Shown piece by piece: positions 1 to 6,814 of a stretch of DNA of 64,000 bases. The notes beneath the pieces are model-generated. The model worked only from the letters and a program-made list of their open reading frames with translations. It searched no databases and was not told the DNA's origin. How positions within the stretch are numbered: the first letter of the stretch is position 1; every line of letters begins with the position of its first letter. The DNA is from Variovorax sp. RA8 (GTDB lineage Bacteria > Pseudomonadota > Gammaproteobacteria > Burkholderiales > Burkholderiaceae_C): assembly GCF_901827175.1 (NCBI RefSeq), contig NZ_LR594663.1:186001-250000 (forward strand). The letters run 5' to 3'. The translations under genes were made by a program, and so were the position numbers.

Positions 1-308
1 TCCTCGTAGTCCTCATGCATTGGGCCGAGCGTGGGAGAGTAGGTCGCGTCGAAGTAGAGCTGCATTGGCTTGCCCGAGGCGTCTGCAAAATCGACGATCA
101 GGTCATTGGGATCCAGCGTCACCCTGCGAGAAAAGCTGGCGTCCACGTCCGCAGTGAAGCGACTTCCGCAGTAGAAGTTCACAGCCAGGCCACCCGCCAG
201 GTACATGATGATCGGCTCTCCCGCATAGCCGTTTTCCCGAAGCGTGGCATCGATCCTATTGAGCATGGTCGATAGTGCCGCAGCAAGCTCAGCGGTGGCG
301 TGATTCAT
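1..308 (-). CDS. Nucleotidyltransferase-like protein (DUF6036 type), cut by window edge
   Basis: The reading frame starts at the ATG at 308 and runs off the left edge, so about 102 N-terminal residues are present. It carries a GG-x-A pattern (AGGLAVNFYCGS) followed by TADVDASF, the GG...DxD arrangement of minimal nucleotidyltransferases, and most resembles the DUF6036 group related to AbiEii-type toxins. The start lies inside the 3' end of the upstream gene on the same strand (20 bases of overlap), so the two are probably translationally coupled. That layout recalls toxin-antitoxin operons. The molecular function is inferred from the motif only and the C-terminal half is not visible. Confidence 0.7.
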   Translation of the reverse strand, partial: MNHATAELAAALSTMLNRIDATLRENGYAGEPIIMYLAGGLAVNFYCGSRFTADVDASFSRRVTLDPNDLIVDFADASGKPMQLYFDATYSPTLGPMHEDYE

Positions 309-627
309 GGGCGATCCTGGTCTTCAGCATGTGATCGAATCGGCTGCAATTGAACTCGACCGCCTTGGCTAGTCTGGAGAAGTGCCCAACCGAGCCGGGT
401 GAGAGGCGGTCTGCGACGCGAAAGAGGGCATCGTCATGGCCGTACCACCAGCCGCCAGCAAGGAAAAGAGCGGCAGCCGCGACCTCCTCAGAGCTCACAG
501 GCCCGGCCGCCGCGAGTTCGAGCCAGTCCTCTTCACGGAACTGCCTCTTCTGGGCGGCGCTGAACGCGAGGAGCTGCTCCTCATGGTCTCGGGTCATGCC
601 ACAAATCATAGAGGCGTTGAACTGCAA
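289..627 (-). CDS. Small unknown protein upstream of nucleotidyltransferase
   Basis: A 112-residue, mostly helical and soluble protein that I do not recognise. It is the first gene of a two-gene minus-strand unit, and its last codons overlap the start of the DUF6036-like gene. By position it would be the antitoxin or regulatory partner in an AbiE-like pair, but no helix-turn-helix or other named motif is evident. The start at 627 is the first ATG of the frame; a later methionine (residue 7) is also possible. Confidence comes from the overlap with a recognisable gene, not from its own sequence. Confidence 0.55.
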   Translation of the reverse strand: MQFNASMICGMTRDHEEQLLAFSAAQKRQFREEDWLELAAAGPVSSEEVAAAALFLAGGWWYGHDDALFRVADRLSPGSVGHFSRLAKAVEFNCSRFDHMLKTRIAHESRHR

Positions 628-674
628 ACTGAAAATCGCACGCGAAAAGACGATAGATCGAGAGAATCCCTATC

Positions 675-1229
675 ATGCGACCCTATCAACTCATGACAGC
701 AGTCCGGTGCCGGGCCTGGCTGGCCCTTTGCGCCGGCGTAGCACAGGAGACGCTGCAGCTGGACGGGCACGGCCCCAGGGAGACCTTCGTCCCGTTCCAG
801 GACGAGTTTTTTGCCGACCCGATGAAGACAGGCGCCCTCGGCCTCCTGCTGCAGTGGGCGTGCGAGGACAATGAGAGCTACGCGGCCACCTTCGGTCCCG
901 TCGCTTTCAGCGAACGATCCTTGTGCCCCCTCCACCACGAGGGCATCGACTTCGCTGTGAGCGTGGTCCGCAATGGGATCATGGACGACTGGGAGATCTA
1001 TGCCCACTGGGGGCAGGGCGGCTACGTGATCGTGCCCGAGTGGCAGCGGCAGGACGCCGATCGGCGTTTCGACTTCGACTGGGCTCCCGACTGGTTGTAC
1101 CGCAGGTGCGGCGGCGCGCGCGATGCTGCCGCGCTACCGGGAGAGGTCCGTGATGCGCTGCACGTCAGGGCGATCGAGCTCGCGATGGTCGATGGCCGCG
1201 AAGAACTTGCCGACGCGCCTCGGGGATAG
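675..1229 (+). CDS. Hypothetical protein, 184 aa
   Basis: An unrecognised soluble protein rich in Trp and acidic residues. There is no signal peptide or membrane segment. It begins 47 bases from the divergent minus-strand pair and ends 8 bases before the next plus-strand gene, so it probably heads the plus-strand run at 675-2491. The opposite strand also holds a long frame here (606-1007), but the plus frame gives a protein-like composition and fits the spacing of its neighbours. No function is proposed. Confidence 0.5.
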   Translation: MRPYQLMTAVRCRAWLALCAGVAQETLQLDGHGPRETFVPFQDEFFADPMKTGALGLLLQWACEDNESYAATFGPVAFSERSLCPLHHEGIDFAVSVVRNGIMDDWEIYAHWGQGGYVIVPEWQRQDADRRFDFDWAPDWLYRRCGGARDAAALPGEVRDALHVRAIELAMVDGREELADAPRG

Positions 1230-1236
1230 CCGCATC

Positions 1237-2010
1237 ATGACGACTCGAACCATGCCCCGTCCGGGCATTACGCCGCACATCGCGCCAATGACGATCAGCG
1301 CGCTGATCAATGACCTCAAGCAATTCGACCCGGACAAGTCTCAGCGAGACCGCTACGTGATGGGGCTGCCGCTCGCGCCATGGCAACGCGAGTTCAAGTG
1401 GTCCGACGACCAGGCCCGTCGCTTCATTCACAGCGCCTGGACCGGTGTGCACCTCGGAACCTACGTGGTGACCGAGTTCGAGCTGCGGCCGGAGATCGAC
1501 GGCTTTCGCGGCATCGAGTTCATGCCCCTGTCCAACTGCGTGATCGACGGCCAGCAGCGGCTCAAGGCGCTGGAGATGTTCCTCACCGACCAGCTCGCCG
1601 TTGCCGACAGCGAAGGCAGGCTCACGCTGTGGTCGGAGGTCGATGCGCGCGATCGTCGGCGATTCCAGAACACGATCTTCTCGCGCGGCATCATTCGCGA
1701 GCGCGACGAGACGAAGTTGCGTGCGACCTACGATCTCATGAATTTCGGGGGAAGTCCCCATCTCGAGTCCGAGCGAGCCATGCCTCAACCGCGCCTGGTG
1801 CGAGTAGGCAATGAGTTCTTCGTGGATCGTTCCGACACGGCTAGCCTCACGGCCGCCCAGGAGCAAGCGCGGCACGAGGCGGTCTTCAGGTATTCGCAAA
1901 GCCGCTCACCGGCGGCCGAGCTCGTCCGGGCGCGCCTCGACGGCGCCGACGCGGGTATTGACGATGACGTGGCCGGGGAGGAAGCCCCGGATGCCCCGCG
2001 CCCGCGCTGA
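1237..2010 (+). CDS. DUF262-family protein (GmrSD N-terminal/ParB-like)
   Basis: A 257-residue protein with the DUF262 signature: an N-terminal PWQREFKWS segment and the core motif VIDGQQRLKAL at roughly residues 100-110. This domain is known as the N-terminal half of GmrSD-type modification-dependent restriction enzymes and of other defence proteins, where the DGQQR loop is nucleotide-binding. The HNH-containing C-terminal half of GmrSD is absent, so this is a stand-alone DUF262 protein. The start chosen is the ATG at 1237, just after the preceding gene; the frame is open further upstream but overlaps that gene. A putative ADP-ribosyltransferase-like gene follows directly. Confidence 0.75.
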   Translation: MTTRTMPRPGITPHIAPMTISALINDLKQFDPDKSQRDRYVMGLPLAPWQREFKWSDDQARRFIHSAWTGVHLGTYVVTEFELRPEIDGFRGIEFMPLSNCVIDGQQRLKALEMFLTDQLAVADSEGRLTLWSEVDARDRRRFQNTIFSRGIIRERDETKLRATYDLMNFGGSPHLESERAMPQPRLVRVGNEFFVDRSDTASLTAAQEQARHEAVFRYSQSRSPAAELVRARLDGADAGIDDDVAGEEAPDAPRPR

Positions 2011-2035
2011 TGGCGCACCGCACCACAATACACAC

Positions 2036-2491
2036 GTGACCCTCCGCCTGTTCCACGGCACCACCGAGCAGTTCGATTCCTTCGACACGAGCTGCATGCT
2101 CGGCGCCCACTTCGGCACGGCCACCGCGGCCGAGGCCCGGCTGCACGACATCGCCGGCGGGGAGGGCGAGGTGCGCGAGTACGAGATCACCTTCCAGAAC
2201 GCCCTGGAGATCGTCGATCTGGGTACCTGGGGGTTTCCGTCGGTCCTGCGAGAACTTCGCTCCAAGGGCGTCCTGAGTGCAGCGCAGGTGAATGCTGCGT
2301 ACGAGGCGAACAACCGAAGCGACACGGAAGGGTGGGCGTTCGTGAAGGATGCGCTCCGGGCGGCCGGCTATGACGCGCTGCGGTACTCCAACCTGGTCGA
2401 GGACCCCGGGAGCGAGAGTTTCATCGTGCTGGAGCCCGAGCAGATCGGGCCATGCGAGGACGATGCGCCATCCGTTCCACGGCCAGTTTAG
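2036..2491 (+). CDS. Possible ADP-ribosyltransferase-like (ART-PolyVal type) protein
   Basis: About 151 residues from a GTG at 2036; an ATG at 1991, overlapping the upstream stop, is the alternative start. The N-terminus reads LRLFHGTTEQFDSFD and is followed by a HFGT segment. This [FY]HGT...HFG pattern is typical of small ADP-ribosyltransferase-like domains found in phage and mobile-element polyvalent proteins. A later acidic stretch could supply a catalytic Glu. It follows the DUF262 gene closely on the same strand and may be its partner. The family call is tentative; the activity is inference. Confidence 0.5.
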   Translation: MTLRLFHGTTEQFDSFDTSCMLGAHFGTATAAEARLHDIAGGEGEVREYEITFQNALEIVDLGTWGFPSVLRELRSKGVLSAAQVNAAYEANNRSDTEGWAFVKDALRAAGYDALRYSNLVEDPGSESFIVLEPEQIGPCEDDAPSVPRPV

Positions 2492-2599
2492 GCCCTCGGC
2501 CAAGGTGCCGGGCGGGCGCTTTCGGGGCCACGAGGGCCAGTTGACTCTGCCAGTCGCGATCGCGATGATCCTGCGATTACACCCTGTGCGGGAGGCGGT

Positions 2600-3559
2600 A
2601 TGCCGATGGCGAATGGTGTTGGCCGAAAGGTGCGGGCCCGTGGCGCGGGGAAGGAGCTTGGAGAGCCAGCGCACGAGGAATTGTTCCGCTGGCTTGTCGA
2701 CAATCTTGACTCCATCGTTTCACACCATTTGTCGGCCCATCCGAAGCGGATGCAAGATCTCGCAGAGAAGGCGAACGATCGCTGGCGCGAGGCTGCCTCG
2801 CGAGAGCTCGCCAGTCTGGCTCGCTTGGCCGAGCAGTATTCGGAAGATGCAAAACTGGTCGCGCTGGCGGAGAAGCATCGAAAAACCTTACTTTCGCTTC
2901 TCGATAGCCCATTCCTGTTGAACGGCGACGATTCCAAATCACTCGGTGCGGCAAAGCTTCTCGCATGGGCCGCCCAGCATCCGGTTCGTGACGACGTGGG
3001 GTCGAACTATTTGGACGTACACGAAAGCAAAGGCCAGGTGGTTGGCTACGTCGACGTCTGTGCGAAGGTCGAAATGGTGAGGCAACTTGAGCTCACGCCG
3101 TCGATGGACCGGTCGTCGTGGCTCGGGGGGCGCGACAAGGACGGTATCGCCAAGAACCTTAGAACTTGGCATCCCAAGGCCCCGACCTGGGTCCGCGATA
3201 CAAAATCGCACGACGCATGGTTCGATGTCCGCGCTCTCCCATTTGTACTGGGTGAACTGCTGCGAGACTTGAAGCAGCTTCGTGACTACCTTCCCGCCGC
3301 TCATGCGCTCATCGTGCTCGTCGTGCTCGTCGTGCCCGATTGCGCCCTCGCTGACCAGAAGCTTTTGAATCACGAAGGCTTTTGGGTCCTCTCACGCCGG
3401 CTGGTCGACGCGGCGGTGACGGCGGCACGGCTGCCCAAATCAGTCACGCAGCCAGCCGATGCTCGTAGTAGGGCCGGGCACGGTCCTCAAGAATCGCGTA
3501 CTGCGCGGCGAGATCCTTCGGGTCAGGCTGAAGCCAGGCGTCGACGTTCTCGGGCTTGA
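2600..3559 (+). CDS. Hypothetical protein, 319 aa
   Basis: An unrecognised protein with a helical, charged N-terminal half (residues about 20-100, coiled-coil-like) and a C-terminal half containing a short hydrophobic Val/Leu run encoded by a 9-bp tandem repeat. A good ribosome-binding site (GGAGG at 2591) sits 4-5 bases before the ATG at 2600. The last about 115 bases overlap the 3' end of the convergent SRAP gene, and the tail there is Arg-rich and low-complexity, so the true protein may be shorter in evolutionary terms. It has no membrane or secretion signal strong enough to call. Confidence 0.55.
   Translation: MPMANGVGRKVRARGAGKELGEPAHEELFRWLVDNLDSIVSHHLSAHPKRMQDLAEKANDRWREAASRELASLARLAEQYSEDAKLVALAEKHRKTLLSLLDSPFLLNGDDSKSLGAAKLLAWAAQHPVRDDVGSNYLDVHESKGQVVGYVDVCAKVEMVRQLELTPSMDRSSWLGGRDKDGIAKNLRTWHPKAPTWVRDTKSHDAWFDVRALPFVLGELLRDLKQLRDYLPAAHALIVLVVLVVPDCALADQKLLNHEGFWVLSRRLVDAAVTAARLPKSVTQPADARSRAGHGPQESRTARRDPSGQAEARRRRSRA
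3314..3340. repeat. 9-bp tandem repeat inside a CDS
   Basis: Two exact copies of GTGCTCGTC and a third imperfect one lie in frame within the gene at 2600-3559 and encode a Val/Leu run. A further imperfect unit precedes them. In-frame 9-bp repeats change protein length without a frameshift if they slip. Confidence 0.8.
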
Positions 3560-4373
3560 TAGGGACGATGCACCTGTCATGGCCAGCAGCGGCCACCTCG
3601 GGGGGCGGCTCGTCGGTGATCGCTGCGAACGAGAGCAGGTCCGGCTCATCGCCCGAGCCCCGCCAGTGCGACCATAGGCAAGCCACCAGCATGTCCTGCT
3701 GCGGCCGCGGCCGGAACTCCAGCACCGTGTTCGTCCCGTCGCGATCCACGTTCTCGTAGAAGGCGTTCACGACCATGATGCCATGTGAGAAGCCGAACAC
3801 GTTCCCCCAGAAGCCGCCCTCCAAATTGTCGGACCTCGCGTTGTAACTGCCGGGGTACCTGGTGTCGTAGTTGGCCGGCTTCCCGGCCGGCCGGCACTGG
3901 TACCGCATCGGCTTCATGACGCGCTTGCCGTCCTCCCAGACGATCACCGGTGCGTAGACACCGGGGAAGATCCTGGCATCCCGCTCCTTCGGCTCCACGC
4001 GGCTCAGGTCCGCGAGCTTGCCCTTGGCCCACTCGATCTTGTCCGTGGCAATGCGGACATCGTCGATTGCCTTCTTGGTGACCTTGGTCTGCAGGGTGCG
4101 CTCGGCGTCGGCCAGGCGCTTGCGCTGCTTAAAGAGTTCCTGCTCGAGTTTGGTGGCCTGCTGCGTGTTGAACTCGTCGATCAGGGCCTTGATCTCGCGC
4201 TCGGCGTCGGACTGCGGCGCGTGGAACGCCGCATCAATCACCTTGGGGATCTTGATCCTTGGGTTGGTGCGCCGCTCGAAGTAGATCTTCGCGAACTCTT
4301 CGAGCTTGAGGTCGCCGCCGAACTGGCGGATGAACCGCGTGAAGTCGGCCTTGATCAGGGCGGAGTAGCACAT
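3444..4373 (-). CDS. SOS response-associated peptidase family protein (SRAP, YedK/HMCES-like)
   Basis: SRAP proteins cap abasic sites in single-stranded DNA through a thiazolidine link to Cys2. The hallmarks are present: MCYSA at the N-terminus (Cys2), Asn178 in YNARSD, Glu207 in FYEN and His265 in AGHDRCIVPI. At 309 residues it is longer than the usual 200-230, because of a charged helical insertion at about residues 52-125 with coiled-coil character. It is transcribed alone, convergent with the gene at 2600. No clear LexA box was found upstream. DnaE2 and LigD in the same region give it a DNA-repair context. Confidence 0.9.
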   Translation of the reverse strand: MCYSALIKADFTRFIRQFGGDLKLEEFAKIYFERRTNPRIKIPKVIDAAFHAPQSDAEREIKALIDEFNTQQATKLEQELFKQRKRLADAERTLQTKVTKKAIDDVRIATDKIEWAKGKLADLSRVEPKERDARIFPGVYAPVIVWEDGKRVMKPMRYQCRPAGKPANYDTRYPGSYNARSDNLEGGFWGNVFGFSHGIMVVNAFYENVDRDGTNTVLEFRPRPQQDMLVACLWSHWRGSGDEPDLLSFAAITDEPPPEVAAAGHDRCIVPIKPENVDAWLQPDPKDLAAQYAILEDRARPYYEHRLAA

Positions 4374-4758
4374 AAGCGGAAACGGAGTAGTTGTGTCGAC
4401 AGGAGCCAGAAACTCGAGCAGAAAGTACCGCCAGGACTATCTCACGATCGCTGGCGTGCTGGCCGCAATAGACATCGTCGGCTATCCCCTACCCCTGCGG
4501 ACGCGCCTGGGCAGCTTCAGAAAATCCAGGTCGGGCAGGCGGAGGCAAGTAGGAGCTTTGAGGCCTGCCCCGACGGCCCTGGCTTGCGCTCAGCAGAACC
4601 TTTGGATACATTCTGGTCCGGCCCTACCACGTTGGCCAGCCCGCTCACAAGGCGAAGTCGAATCGGCACCGTGTACTGACTAGGCGCTTCCTGTGTTTGC
4701 CGCCTTGACTCGATGTGTGAGCGCATCGCCGATTGGCGGCCGAACTTTGGAGGCCCCA
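4374..4758. other. Intergenic stretch, no supported gene
   Basis: About 385 bases between the divergent SRAP gene and the gene at 4759. Short frames exist (for example 4393-4683 on the plus strand), but they have no recognisable content and are rich in Arg, Pro and Ser as expected of noncoding high-GC DNA. It presumably holds both promoters. Confidence 0.5.
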
Positions 4759-5463
4759 GTGCCCAAGAATTTCTCTGACGTTGAGATCGAATACCTTCGC
4801 CGCCAGGCCAAGGATCTAAAACGCTCCGAAGCTATTCCCCTCTACGAGGCTCAAGACCGCGTTGCCAAGAACAATGGTTGGGCTAACTGGTCGCTGCTGC
4901 ACAAGCATGGCGTCCACGCGCCAGAAGCATCCGGTCGCAGGCCGTTCCTCTTCACACGTAGCGACGAAGAGATGCGCAAGGCCCTGCGCAAGGTTCCCGA
5001 GCCCGGGTGGCTGGTGAAGAAGCGCCGCTACGAACTCGCGCGCGAGATGGTCGAGGTGATCGACGACAAGTTCATCTCCGCGGCAAACGCTATCGATTTC
5101 GCGATCTCGTACATGGAGACCTTGCTGCGCGCTCCCCGGTTTCTCGTCAGCAGCTCATCCCCCGTCTACTGGGAAATGCGCCACTGGCTTCCGTATTCCG
5201 CGTTGGAGGTTAGCGATGAGCAGCGGATCCTCGTGAACCGTCACTACAAGCTGGTGGGCCAAACAAGCGACGAGTGGGCCGTCTACGAGGACCACCCACA
5301 CCTGCATCTGACCGTCACCGAGCAGCAAACCTCGGCATGGAAGCCGTACGGCTCCCGACCCGGGTTTTTCTACAACGATGGCTGCCCGCCCTGGGGCTCC
5401 CGTCGCTTCGCAGAGGACTACCTGCTCAACCTGCGCGAGGCCAAGAAGGTCCTCGCTCACTGA
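4759..5463 (+). CDS. Hypothetical protein with glyoxalase-related N-terminal helical motif
   Basis: A 234-residue protein. The GTG at 4759 is chosen over the upstream ATG at 4693 because GGAGG at 4749-4753 is well placed for it. Residues about 5-45 (AKDLKR...ALDxVAKxxGWxNWxxLH pattern: QDRVAKNNGWANWSLLHKH) match the short helical domain often found at the N-terminus of glyoxalase-superfamily and ankyrin proteins of mobile elements. The rest is unrecognised and contains aromatic-rich segments. It is probably monocistronic. Confidence 0.6.
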   Translation: MPKNFSDVEIEYLRRQAKDLKRSEAIPLYEAQDRVAKNNGWANWSLLHKHGVHAPEASGRRPFLFTRSDEEMRKALRKVPEPGWLVKKRRYELAREMVEVIDDKFISAANAIDFAISYMETLLRAPRFLVSSSSPVYWEMRHWLPYSALEVSDEQRILVNRHYKLVGQTSDEWAVYEDHPHLHLTVTEQQTSAWKPYGSRPGFFYNDGCPPWGSRRFAEDYLLNLREAKKVLAH

Positions 5464-5614
5464 CTGCGCAGCCAAAATCGGGGCTGCCTGCTGGTCCGGC
5501 GGCGGGGTGCGCCTGGCCGGCCCGGCGCGCCGCCGGCGGCAGCGGGTGCCAGGCGCAAGCCGGCGCGCCCGCTGAAACTGCGATCGCGAAGCCGCTGCGC
5601 GCACAAACCCTTCG

Positions 5615-5806
5615 ATGGCGGAGCTGAGCACGGAACGCCGCGGGGCCGGAGCGCTGCGCCGGCGGGACCCTTCGCCGTCGAAACTTCCGCAGGCGGAGCT
5701 TCTTCGGACGAAACTTCTGCGGTCGAACTTTTTGCGGTCGCAGCTGTTTTTTTTCGGGGCTGCTGACTATATGGGTGTCCATCCACATGAAAAGGACCCT
5801 CCATGA
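5615..5806 (+). CDS. Possible small pentapeptide-repeat-like protein
   Basis: A 63-residue frame whose middle has strict five-residue periodicity: SKLPQ AELLR TKLLR SNFLR SQLFF, with Leu/Phe at each centre. This resembles the A(D/N)LXX pentapeptide repeat, which folds as a right-handed beta helix. Its TGA stop overlaps the ATG of the gene at 5803 (ATGA), which supports translation. It is very short for a functional beta helix, so it could be a remnant or chance, and no Shine-Dalgarno site is obvious. Confidence 0.3.
   Translation: MAELSTERRGAGALRRRDPSPSKLPQAELLRTKLLRSNFLRSQLFFFGAADYMGVHPHEKDPP
5678..5752. repeat. 15-bp degenerate tandem repeat, about five units
   Basis: Degenerate 15-base units of the type CGAAACTTCTGCGGT are repeated about five times. 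In the plus frame starting at 5615 each unit encodes one pentapeptide with a central Leu or Phe. A similar block lies at about 6285-6404. Confidence 0.65.
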
Positions 5807-6153
5807 CTTCCATCCCCCCGTTCAATCCCGGCCCCATGTTCCGGCGTGCGTACGCGGCCGATCCAGCGGCGCAGTGCGCCTGGCGGCTTGTCAACGAAGA
5901 CGGATTCTTCCAGGAGATGGCAGAGGCCACCAGGAACGGGCGGCCGGCCCTGGAGCCTGGCCAGGCGCGCCTGGCGAGGGCCCTGCCAGAGCTTCAGGCC
6001 GATGACGAGACGGCGAGGCACCTCAAACGCATGATCGGGCGCATGGCGCGCCAAGTCATGGAGCGCGAGGGATTCGTCTTCGAGCCTGGCAGCGTCCCGA
6101 TCTCCGAGCCGATTCTTTTCCTGACTGCGGCGCCCTACCGCCCCCGGACATGA
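5803..6153 (+). CDS. Hypothetical protein, 116 aa
   Basis: An unrecognised, helical, soluble protein starting MTSIPPFNPG. Its ATG overlaps the stop of the frame at 5615-5806 and its own TGA overlaps the ATG at 6150, both as ATGA, which suggests a translationally coupled set. No signal peptide, membrane segment or known motif is visible. Codon choice here (mainly G/C third positions) is more gene-like than in the two flanking pentapeptide-like frames. Confidence 0.55.
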   Translation: MTSIPPFNPGPMFRRAYAADPAAQCAWRLVNEDGFFQEMAEATRNGRPALEPGQARLARALPELQADDETARHLKRMIGRMARQVMEREGFVFEPGSVPISEPILFLTAAPYRPRT

Positions 6154-6533
6154 GGCCGACGAGGCCCGCTTCGCGCGCTCGTCGGCGGCCGGCGTCTATT
6201 GCTGGCGCTACGGCTCACGATGGAGCGCCGGCGCTCCTGATGCTCGCGCGTGGGCGGGGCTCGCAGGCGCAACTTCCTGCGCAGTCGAAACTTCCGGCGC
6301 CGGGGCTTCGCAGACGGGCTGGCGCTGGCGCGAACTTGCGCGCGCGGGGCTTTCGCTGGCGCTGTTTCGGGATCGGGGCTTTGGGCTTTGGGCGGGCAAC
6401 GCGCGCGCCTGCTCGCGCTGGAGGTCAAGACGATAGCGTGAGTCTAGAACCGGAACCGCGAATTGCCGCCTCGCGTCATCCCTCACACTGGTGTTGCCGG
6501 GCGCGAAGCACCCACCTACCCTGCATGGCCTGA
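6150..6533 (+). CDS. Possible pentapeptide-repeat-like protein, 127 aa
   Basis: The frame begins with an ATG overlapping the stop of the preceding gene. Residues 46-85 keep a five-residue period with Leu or Phe at most centres (SKLPA PGLRR ... ANLRA RGFRW RCFGI GALGF), as in pentapeptide-repeat proteins. The flanks are Arg/Ala-rich and low-complexity. It may be a decayed or newly arisen repeat gene, and coding status is uncertain. Confidence 0.3.
   Translation: MRPTRPASRARRRPASIAGATAHDGAPALLMLARGRGSQAQLPAQSKLPAPGLRRRAGAGANLRARGFRWRCFGIGALGFGRATRAPARAGGQDDSVSLEPEPRIAASRHPSHWCCRARSTHLPCMA
6285..6404. repeat. Second 15-bp degenerate tandem repeat block
   Basis: About eight 15-base units related to those at 5678-5752, alternating forms such as CGAACTTGCGCGCG and CGGGGCTTTCGCTGG. 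Together the two blocks bracket the gene at 5803-6153. Confidence 0.55.
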
Positions 6534-6579
6534 TCCGCACGAGGAACGCTAGCGGGACCCTTCGCCGGGTTCGTCTAGC

Positions 6580-6780
6580 TCAATGAGCGAGCCGCCTGGC
6601 CACGGCGCTCCATCCCGGCCAGTTGCTCGCATCGAATGGAACGGCGCTCTCCACAGCTTCCTCTGCCCACGCAGTCAACGCGGCGCGCTCGGCATTGGTC
6701 ATCAACGGAGCGATGCGCACGATCCGCTCGATGTGGAGCATGTAGGGGTGCCGAGCGATGGCTTCTTCGATTTTCGTCAT
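6580..6780 (-). CDS. Small hypothetical protein, 66 aa
   Basis: A short helical protein beginning MTKIEEAIARHP, downstream of the Fic gene on the same strand with a gap of about 34 bases, so probably the second gene of its operon. An upstream ATG at 6846 would overlap the Fic stop. It contains a segment NAERAALTAWAEEAV, typical of small helical proteins, but I cannot name a family. A role as an accessory to the Fic protein is possible from position only. Confidence 0.45.
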   Translation of the reverse strand: MTKIEEAIARHPYMLHIERIVRIAPLMTNAERAALTAWAEEAVESAVPFDASNWPGWSAVARRLAH

Positions 6781-6814
6781 GGTGTTCGAGCGATGGTCCC
6801 ACTGTCCGGTACGG

